Assembly: GCA_009599575.1 (NCBI GenBank)
Contig: VWND01000010.1
Coordinates: 454,501-518,500 of the forward strand
Direction of reading: 5' to 3'
Length of the DNA stretch: 64,000 bases
DNA from: Blumeriella jaapii
Taxonomy: Eukaryota > Ascomycota > Leotiomycetes > Helotiales > Drepanopezizaceae
Position numbers and translations under genes: made by a program. The notes beneath the pieces were generated by a model. The model made no database searches and was not told the origin of the DNA. It saw nothing but the letters and a program-made list of their open reading frames with translations. Positions within the stretch are counted from its first letter, which is position 1, and each line of letters begins with the position of its first letter. This document shows positions 56,726 through 64,000 of the stretch, piece after piece.

Positions 56726-59118
56726 TCACCGCCCCCCAACCAGCCCACCCTTGATAAAGGGGCCTCCCCCTCCAGCCGCCGCGCTAGTAGCAGGCCTAGC
56801 ATCCCTCCTGAACACTGTCGTGTCCGTCGGGATCTGAACCACCCCGGGCAGCACCTCCGGCGTCGTCGCGATATCCACTAGATGCACGCCCGGCCCCGGA
56901 GGTGCAACGCCACGGCCCTTCCTGCTCTTGTCCCACTGTGGCGCTTCCTTGAACGAAGCGGTAAAGTCCAGCAGCGGCTTCGGGGGTCCTGCCCTCGTGC
57001 TCAGCCCGCGGTGGAGAGCGCCATCACCATTACCGGCGGACGTCGTCGGGCGCTTGACGGAAGGCGCGCGTTGAGGGCCAGAGCCGGAGGAGGGACCTTT
57101 GATGAGCCCGCCTTCGATGAAAGGGCCGGACTCCTGAATGGCGTCGTCTCTCTCCTTCTGCAGTTTCAAGCGATGGGAGTATGTCCTTCCCAGCAAACCC
57201 GAAGACGAGAATTCATTTTCCGCTTCAGGCGGGATTTTGTACGCGACAGGTGGAGGGCCACGTTTATTTTCCCTCGGCGAAGGAGGCACGGAAACATTTT
57301 TACGTAGGTGAGAGGGAATCTGGCGGGGCTTATTCTCATCTTCAGAGTCGTACTCGTCCGCCTTGGGGGCTTCTGGTTTAGCTGCGAAACGATCCATGTT
57401 CATGAGAGACGAGAAGGTACCGATCGTGTAGGGACTTTCGTCGACGGACATCATGATCTTGTGGCCGCCGCGGGCCCCTGAGCGACCGAGCTTCTCCGAG
57501 ACTTCGATGGTCTTCTTGCCTAGCTTCTCCTTCTTGCCCTCACCCATCTTGTTGACGAGGTACCAACTTCGCCAGCGTTGAACGGCGTTGTGAAATTTCT
57601 CGGCTATCGTGATGTCGTCTGAAGAAAAGAAATGGACAAAGTTTACTGTACTCAGAAACATGGTTGTTTTCTGCTGACTCTTGACTGCGTAGCAGTGTTT
57701 TTTGGGAGGTTTGAGATCCCTGCGTGTATGCTGCGGAGTAGGGGTGTATATGTCGAAATCAGATAGATGGCATATGGGCAGCGTATCTTTATTCGACATC
57801 GTGGCTGCCACCTTCTTCGATGCAAACATCTGACCCGACGAAAGCAGAGTCACGTAGCGCTTGCTCCATTTTCCGGGCTTCTGAGAATAGTACAATGGAA
57901 CGGTGACATCACCTGGTGCCTCTGTTGGGACCGAAGACGCTTCCAGGTCTTGATCAAAATCTGACGAGTCTGGGTTGGTGATCAAGAGGGCATTCTGAGT
58001 ATCTCGGTCCCAAGAATTCATGATGTCCCGAATGTGCTCGTACCGGCGTACCCGACGCTCAAGACCCAGCTGTGTGTACGATTCGAGGAGAACGGCAGTC
58101 GAAGGAACAAGATGATGGGACATGATGTTTGCAGAGGAGTAGATAAGCTCGACCGGGGTAGTTTCGGGGGTGATGGGGAGGTTGATGGAGGATTGCTTGC
58201 ACCGAACGAGGACTCTCTGCTCCTGATTAGCGATGCTCAATAGGCACATGGCGAAATCTTTCAACTCACACGTTCACCCGCATTGGAGGCAGAAATCGGC
58301 GCATCCGTCTGCGGCACGATTCCACCTCCACCTGGCTCGATGGCCCTAGGCATCTCCACAGTTGTATGAGCCTCGACGGTCCTCGGTGGATCGCTGCCTT
58401 CGCTGCAAGTTCTCGACATCGAGTTCTGGCCTGACGCACCCGAAGAAGACGTGGGAGGGCTCGCCCTCGCAGCCGCTCGTTTCCTCGAGAAGAAAGCAAA
58501 TTTCTCCTTCTTCGGACTGGGCATCGGTCTCGTATCTGACACAGCGGCATCCAATTCGGCTTGTAGTCTCTCCAGATCCTTGCGCTTTTGCTCCGCCAGC
58601 ACCCTTTCGGCCTCCTCGACTTCCAATCGCTGCCGCTCCTCCTCGTCTCTCTGCTGGTGCCTCGATTGTCGCTCCTGGCCCAGCCTGCGCTCCTGGTCTT
58701 CCCTCTCCTGCCACTTCCGCTGTCGCCGCTCGTCCTCCGTCTCGCGGGGGCGCCGACTCGGGTCCTGCCCTGGGTGTTCCGCCGCCTGCGTCGCGTGCAC
58801 CGGCACCGTCACCCTCCTCTCGACACGCCTGGCCTCCGATAGGTTCGCCGTCTGCTGGGCCACCGAGAGATCCGGCACCGAGGGATTCTCTGCGTCCGCG
58901 ATCCGGGGCAAGGCCGGCCGGCGGTACCGCGACATGCTCTTCGTGCGGGCGACGCCTATGTTCGGACTCTGGGCCGGCACCACAGGCTGGGGCACAGGCT
59001 CCGGCTTGGTGACGTGCCGCACCGATCTGTACCGCGAGAACTTCTGCATGGGAACCGTCGCCGTCGCCGTCGCCACGGCTGCTTCCCGAGGGTCGCCCAT
59101 GGCGTTGTGTGCGTGCAT
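56726..59118 (-). CDS. RA-like and PH domain adaptor protein
   Basis: Exon 1 (59,118-58,270) and exon 2 (58,222-56,726) join through a 47-nt intron (GTGAGT...AATCAG) into 781 residues. The N-terminal part is basic and Ser/Pro-rich (FSRYRSVRHV, SMSRYRRPALPR). A charged coiled-coil (REDQERRLGQERQSRHQQRD and onward, about residues 125-210) follows. Exon 2 begins with a ubiquitin-fold Ras-association-like segment (VLVRCKQSSINLPITPETT) and continues with a PH domain (LYYSQKPGKWSKRYVTLLSSG to NAVQRWRSWYLVNKMG, about residues 380-510). The C-terminus is disordered and Pro/Gly-rich. The RA-PH order resembles the MRL/Grb7 type of small-GTPase adaptor. A role in polarity or cortical signalling is an inference. 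Confidence 0.82.
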
Positions 59119-59882
59119 GTGAACGTATGGGTGGTAGTGATAGGGAAGGCGATTGTTGTTGTTATTGTTGCGGGTAAAGCGACGCTGTCCTGAACTCCTG
59201 CAGAGGCAAAGTGTCCGCTGCGGGCAGGGTCATGGTATGTACACCAAGTACAGTACTGTAAGGCTCGACTGTCAAAGTGCTCCTTACTTTAGTACTGTAC
59301 TTCAGCAGGTCGTGAAGAATGAAAGGAGGGTACAGGAATGCACGCCCCAGGGGAACGAAGGGAGGAGGCTACACACAGTACATCAGTGCTCGTAGGAAAG
59401 ATACAGTCCTACCGTCTGGGCCGTCTTGTACTGTGGATTGTCGGTGGCACAGGGACCGAAGTGAGACGTGCCAATCCATCATCCATGGGTAACGGTCCAT
59501 CTTAATTTCCCATCCGCGCGACTCTGGGCTTCTTGGGTTCTTGGCCACTTGCAGCTCGCCGGCCCCCTTTGCAGATCCCCCGGCATGCCCAGAGGCCAGA
59601 GACTGCGGAGAGCAAGCCTGCCTTTCGCACGGAGGGGAGGGGGGGAGAAGAGGTCGTAAGGCTGTGATGCTGTACTGTACCTTTCTCAAGCTCTTGCTGT
59701 ACAGCACGGTGCTGTGTGTCCTGTGTATGTACAGTACGGTACCGCACAGAATGTACAGTACTGTACCTGCTCACTGCCGGCAGACAGCACTTGACGCTCC
59801 GTGCCGCAGCGGGAAAGCATGCCGGCCATACGGGTAGGTACATACAGTACAGGACAGCACTGAACTGTCTTGTGCAGTACTT
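59119..59882. other. Intergenic region with GTACTGTAC motifs
   Basis: It contains several GTACAGTAC/TACTGTAC words (about 59,249-59,262, 59,293-59,301, 59,672-59,680, 59,729-59,766). No gene is recognised on either strand. Confidence 0.5.
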
Positions 59883-60043
59883 GTTGTTATCACAGGTTGG
59901 TGATGTAGGAAAGACTAGTCTTAAAAGGTGTTGAAATCTGTATGTCTCTCTACTAGCGATGCGAGTGCGGAGATATGGGGTAGTGGTGCGCGCACGCTAG
60001 TGCTCAGCCGCGTGATTCTTCCGTCACCTGACCGCAACGTGAC
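59883..60043 (+). repeat. Dispersed ~165-bp repeat, copy A
   Basis: This is the partner of the minus-strand copy at 23,460-23,627. The shared order of words is GTTG-TATCACA, GTTGGTGAT, TTGA-ATCTGTA-GTCT, ATATGGGGTAGTGGT and CGTGAT...ACGTGAC. Compared with copy B, many differences are C/T or G/A transitions. Confidence 0.7.
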
Positions 60044-60943
60044 CCCATGCTGGGCTATTCCCACAGTACAATACTTACTGTGCTGTAAATCTCCTCTCAG
60101 CACTCGTAGGAAGGGAGATAAGAATAGTAGTGATGGTACAGTCGTATGCACATACAGTACATACATACTTCGTAGTACACTGAGTACCGTACTCTCTACA
60201 AGTACTGTACATACTGTACGACTGTACTGTAAGGTACCTACCAACAGTAAAGGCGAACAAGAAATAGGGGCTGCACATAGCATGTATGTGTGTCTGTACT
60301 GCACTGTACATACACAAGTCTTGGGTCATCGGAATCTGGGAAATGATGGAATGATGTGGAATGTGAGACTCGATTGAGCTGAACATACGGCCTTTCAGGC
60401 CGTGCTTCAGGAGATAGTGACCCCTCTGTTCGAAGCCACCACTAGGAATCGAGACACGCTGAGATTGGTACGGGGAGACGAAGCACTACATACTGTAGCT
60501 TAACAATAGAGTGTAGATGAGTACACTGAGTACACTGAGCACACTGAATCGAGCAATGTTTCGAAAACGGCCCCAACGAGACCTCGCGCATCTCCAGTGA
60601 AAACCGAGTCCGCGCACCCCGTTCGGACCAACTTCGACTTGAATGCGGCCATGTACTTCGGCCATTGCGCGGCAATAGAATACTGCTAGGCATGAGGAAT
60701 CGGGTTGCGAGGATGCGAGGTTGCGAGGTTGCGAGAATAGCTGACACAGGGCGAGTTCGATATCTTCGACCGTTCGATCAGGTTTGTACTGTAGAAGGAG
60801 GAAAGCTTCAGAAAGTCTCACCGCCTTCGAAGTCGGTGTCTAGCGTGGCAGAATGGCTTCTTGTTCAGATTTCTCCGAATCACTACATTTTTACCCCACC
60901 AAGGATCCAAAGATTCGACAACCACCACAATCTCACTGCAAAC
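60044..60943. other. Intergenic region upstream of NOB1
   Basis: More GTACTGTAC words occur near 60,150-60,235 and 60,300. A small palindrome CGGCCTTTCAGGCCG is at about 60,389-60,403. The stretch nearest 60,943 is probably the NOB1 promoter; an in-frame extension upstream of the chosen ATG exists but is not conserved in character. Confidence 0.45.
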
Positions 60944-62359
60944 ATGGCGACTCTCGGCTCCAAAACCGTCCACAGTCTGGTTCTGGACTCTGCTCCGATA
61001 ATTAAAAACGATCCACATGTCACCACCCTCTTAGGCCAGACCGAGATCCTCTACACGATCCCCGCCGTCATCGACGAGATTCGCGACGCAGTCACCCGCG
61101 CTCGGATCGAGAGCACGCTGCTGCCCTTTCTCAAAATCCGATCGCCGAGACCCGCCAGCGTGAAGGTCATAACGGACTTTGCGCGCAAGACGGGCGACCT
61201 GGAGGTGCTGAGTAGGCCCGATATTCATGTGATGGCCTTGACGTATGAGTTGGAGTGTGAGAGGAACCATGGTGACTGGAGACTCAGGAGAGAGCCGGGC
61301 CAGAAGGGCTCGAATGGGAAGCCGCCTAAGATTTTGCAGGAGGATGAAGTCAAAGGGGAAGCTTCGGATTCTGCGGAGACGAAGCAGGGTATGCCTGCGC
61401 CTGCACCTGTTCCGGAGACAAGAGGTGCTTGGGGAACGAAAGTACCGACAGAAGACATTGAGCCGAAGCCGACAGATCAAGTACTCGCAGACACCCATCA
61501 TGGTACTATCGAGGCACAAAATCCAAAATCTATCGTCGAGTCTACGCCTCCCGCACAGGCACAACCCTCTCGATTAGAGCCCGCGACCGAGACACCGGAA
61601 AATGCGCAATTTATGGCGCGAGATTCACAACCAGTGGAACCAGAAGTAGGCTCGCCGATCGATTCCAATTTTGAATTACAGCCCGAAGCTGAGAAAGTGG
61701 TGGAGTCAGACTCGGAAGGCTCCGACGGCGAGGGCTGGATCACCCCCTCGAACATCAAGAAAGTCCAGGCAAAGCAGGCAAACCCTTCGACGACAAGCGA
61801 CAAGGAGGGTCAGAACATGCAAGTAGCAGTCCTCACCACCGATTTCGCCATGCAGAACGTCATCCTCCGCATGAATCTGAACCTGCTCTCCTCCGGTCTC
61901 CAAAGAATCCGCCAACTGAAGACCTGGGTCCTACGATGCCACGCCTGCTTCACCATTACCAAAGACATGTCACGGCAATTCTGCGCGAAGTGCGGGAAGG
62001 ACACCCTGATGCGCGCCTCGTGCTCCACGAACAAGGACGGCAAGTTCTCCGTGCATCTGAAGAAGAACATGCAGTGGAACACGCGAGGCAACGTGTACAG
62101 CATCCCCAAACCCGTGGCGGGCACCTCGAACGGGAAGCTCGTTCAGGGCGGCGGAAAGGGCGGCTGGGGCCAGGGCCTGATTCTCGCGGAGGACCAGAAG
62201 GAGTACATCCAGGCGGCGGTCAGCAACCGGCGACAGAAGGAAAGGGATCTCATGGATGAGGATTTTTTGCCTGGTCTTCTGTCGGCGGATCGAGGGCGTG
62301 CGGGTGGGAGACCGAAGGTTGGCGCCGGCAGGAACGTGAATTCTAAGAAGAGATATTAA
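60944..62359 (+). CDS. NOB1: 20S pre-rRNA D-site endonuclease Nob1
   Basis: It cuts the 20S pre-rRNA at site D to make the 3' end of 18S rRNA in late cytoplasmic 40S assembly. A single exon gives 471 residues. I start at the ATG of MATLGSKTVHSLVLD, because the in-frame codons upstream do not resemble the family. The N-terminal PIN domain shows LVLDSAPIIKN (acidic active-site residue), TIPAVIDEIRD and DIHVMALTYELECE. A long acidic, Pro-rich linker (about residues 100-300) follows. The zinc ribbon at about residues 328-352 has CHAC and CAKCGK. The conserved C-terminal block is GKGGWGQGLILAEDQKEY, with a basic end (GAGRNVNSKKRY). Confidence 0.95.
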   Translation: MATLGSKTVHSLVLDSAPIIKNDPHVTTLLGQTEILYTIPAVIDEIRDAVTRARIESTLLPFLKIRSPRPASVKVITDFARKTGDLEVLSRPDIHVMALTYELECERNHGDWRLRREPGQKGSNGKPPKILQEDEVKGEASDSAETKQGMPAPAPVPETRGAWGTKVPTEDIEPKPTDQVLADTHHGTIEAQNPKSIVESTPPAQAQPSRLEPATETPENAQFMARDSQPVEPEVGSPIDSNFELQPEAEKVVESDSEGSDGEGWITPSNIKKVQAKQANPSTTSDKEGQNMQVAVLTTDFAMQNVILRMNLNLLSSGLQRIRQLKTWVLRCHACFTITKDMSRQFCAKCGKDTLMRASCSTNKDGKFSVHLKKNMQWNTRGNVYSIPKPVAGTSNGKLVQGGGKGGWGQGLILAEDQKEYIQAAVSNRRQKERDLMDEDFLPGLLSADRGRAGGRPKVGAGRNVNSKKRY

Positions 62360-63067
62360 ATAGAGACCACAGACTATCTGCCTTTTTTTTCCCGTTCTTT
62401 CTCTTCGGGCTACCGCGTTCAAACTCTGGCGCGGTCATACAGAGGCGTTCTTGGAGTCCGGACCGATTCTGATCTCGGGATTCTAGACCCGTACTTACCA
62501 CAAGTGCTGTATGTAGTTCGCCAACTGCTTCGAGCCACAATCCCGCGATTCGCGTACCACGAAAAAGAGAGGAAAACGCTAGCTTGTCATGAGCTCCAAG
62601 ATCTATCATGGCACTCCCTTGCCTGCCTGTTCCCCATAGCCCTCCCTCAAGACATTCCCGTGAAACTTGGAGCCAGAGTGTAGATATCGGGAGCTTTCCA
62701 TTCCTTCATTTTCTACACACACACACACACACACAGCCAAAATAGCCAACGCACCAAAATCCCAGAGCAAAGAGCAAGAGCAAGATCAAGGACGACCGAA
62801 CATTTTCCGCTTCCCCTTCCCAAGAACGCCTGGTATACGCCTGCCTGCAATGCCTATTCACTCTCCTCTCCCCATCTCCTGCTTCCCCCTCACAAGCACG
62901 TTGAAATGGGAACTCCACGTTCGGCCGCGCATCGAATACACCCCTTCCCGACCTAGCCGCTGTTGAATTGCCCAACGCTCCGCGCTGTTCCCACGTCTCC
63001 ATCCAGCTAGCCATCGCGCACGCACGCACGCACGCCAGCCCCCAACCGTTCTCTTCCTGCACCCTCT
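62360..63067. other. Intergenic region between convergent NOB1 and NOP10
   Basis: About 700 bases that contain both 3' UTRs. (AC)n lies at 62,716-62,736. Short frames are featureless; no gene is called. Confidence 0.5.
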
Positions 63068-63391
63068 CTACTGGCCCAGAACCTTGAGATCTTCTGCGAG
63101 GGACGCATCAGCACCAGCACCAGCACCAGCACCGAGCCGACTTTTCCCCGCCGTGTGCAACGTGTCGGCGGCAGGAGGGAGGGAGGGACGGAGGGGAGAG
63201 ATGGAGAGACACGTACTCTGCTGCGTCAGGAGCAGGCCGTACCGCTTCTTCAGCGTGACGCGGTGCCGGCTGTACTTGTCGTCGGGCGAGAAGCGCGCCG
63301 GGTGCGCGGACTTGGTCACCTCGCCCGCGACGATCTTCTTGAGGGTGTAGACGCGCTTGCCGGCGGCGTCGGTGGTGAACATGAGATGCAT
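63068..63391 (-). CDS. NOP10: H/ACA ribonucleoprotein subunit Nop10
   Basis: A tiny core protein of H/ACA snoRNPs, which pseudouridylate rRNA in the nucleolus with Cbf5, Gar1 and Nhp2. Exon 1 (63,391-63,217) and exon 2 (63,093-63,068) join through a 123-nt intron (GTACGT...TCGCAG), giving 66 residues. It begins [19 protein letters not shown] and contains [25 protein letters not shown], the signature of the family, followed by QQKDLKVLGQ. Normal fungal Nop10 has about 58-66 residues. The intron holds a GCTGGT/GCACCA microsatellite close to its 3' splice site. Confidence 0.93.
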   Translation of the reverse strand: MHLMFTTDAAGKRVYTLKKIVAGEVTKSAHPARFSPDDKYSRHRVTLKKRYGLLLTQQSTCLSISPLRPSLPPAADTLHTAGKSRLGAGAGAGADASLAEDLKVLGQ

Positions 63392-63868
63392 CTTTGTTTG
63401 GCTCTGCTTTGCTTTGCTTGGGGGCGTGCGGGTCCACTTGTGGGTGGGCGAGAGGAGATGGAGAGATGGGTGTTGGAGTGAGAAAGGGACGGGCGGAGAG
63501 ATGTTGCTTCTTGGGGTTGGAGATAATTTTTTGAGCGGGATTGCGGTTGGGAGCGGCAGCTAGTCTTTCTTGGGATTAGTGGGGACAACACTCACTGTAC
63601 AGTATATAAATTAAGTAGTAGTGACAAGTAGGAGTGCTGCTAATACGACCCTTTCATTCTATTTCTCATTTCTATCATTCGGAGGTACCTTGCCTTTTTC
63701 TCTTTAAAAATTCCAAGAACTCGCTGCCTCTGAAACGAGATTTTTTTGGTATTCTTCTATTCATTATCCTGTCATTTGGACGTTGTGTTTGGTTTCTACC
63801 AAACCAAAGCCGGAGAACCTCAACTCATATCCTCTTAGTTTCATCTTTCAGTCAGTGTTTGGACCAGA
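63392..63868. other. Intergenic region upstream of NOP10
   Basis: The promoter and leader of NOP10 plus the 3' UTR of the gene at the right edge. A TGTACAGTATATAAA sequence is at about 63,596-63,611. No gene is seen. Confidence 0.45.
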
Positions 63869-64000
63869 TCAAGAATCAGAGTCCTTTTTGCCAGCAGCTA
63901 TAAGTCCTGCCAGCGTCTCCTCGATCTTCGCATGTGCCTCTTCGGGAGTCGGGTCCGAACTGATTTCAATGTCACCGCGCTGGCGGTCGACAACATGATC
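63869..64000 (-). CDS. C-terminal end of an unidentified protein (runs off the window)
   Basis: Read from the right edge, the minus strand is open for 43 codons to a stop at 63,871-63,869. The translation begins DHVVDRQRGDIEISSDPT, continues with a helix PEEAHAKIEETLAGLIAAG and ends KKDSDS. This looks like the C-terminal helix and charged tail of a globular protein. I cannot name the family from so little. A kinase-like end is one thought only. Confidence 0.55.
   Translation of the reverse strand, partial: DHVVDRQRGDIEISSDPTPEEAHAKIEETLAGLIAAGKKDSDS

Noticed and set aside
1..64000. tRNA or rRNA genes
   Set aside because: I looked for T-loop (GGTTCGAAT-like) words with matching acceptor stems and for rRNA core sequences, and saw none that hold together.

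Overview
The window looks like a chromosome segment of a filamentous ascomycete (Pezizomycotina). The genes are spaced and have short introns (about 50 to 125 nt, GT...AG, many with a CTAAC-type branch site). Their products are typical fungal housekeeping and regulatory proteins, including a Zn2Cys6 regulator, GT15 mannosyltransferase, NOB1 and NOP10. The species cannot be fixed from the sequence alone.

Layout. Bases 1 to about 12,500 are almost gene-free. The left edge holds a broken piece of a 4-coumarate--CoA ligase-like enzyme. After it come microsatellites, minisatellites, homopolymers and a dispersed GTACAGTAC/GTACTGTAC motif. A GC-rich Zn2Cys6 transcription factor gene follows (12,890-15,842). 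From 15.8 to 25.9 kb lies a repeat-rich, less GC-rich accessory stretch. It carries an AT-rich element with Tc1/mariner-like terminal inverted repeats (17,743-18,336), a three-copy tandem repeat, and two small divergent genes (20,043-20,372 minus; 22,188-22,600 plus). Those two encode secreted proteins with the same eight-cysteine pattern. From 25.9 to 64 kb the DNA is normal euchromatin: FGAM synthase (ADE6), a PQ-loop membrane protein, an unusual Myb-like gene, methylenetetrahydrofolate reductase, an ARO8-type aminotransferase, a gamma-tubulin complex protein, an alpha-1,2-mannosyltransferase, a beta-lactamase-fold esterase, an aquaporin, an RA/PH-domain protein, NOB1, NOP10 and the 3' end of one more gene.

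The most striking feature is the Myb-like gene at 33,116-37,390. Its first exon encodes helix 1 of a Myb/SANT-like domain. It is followed by twelve cassettes, each encoding one version of helices 2 and 3. The introns around the cassettes are phase 1, and three constant exons follow. In a model where one cassette is used at a time, every junction stays open except with one frameshifted cassette. Joining all cassettes meets that frameshift and a TAG formed at a splice junction. The architecture resembles mutually exclusive exon arrays of animals, but this is an inference that needs transcript data.

Several conserved genes carry one- or two-base frame breaks: the transcription factor, MTHFR, the aminotransferase, one Myb cassette and the CoA-ligase fragment. 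Some lie next to homopolymers. Residual assembly indels are a likely cause for many of them, which limits how far any single frameshift can be read biologically.
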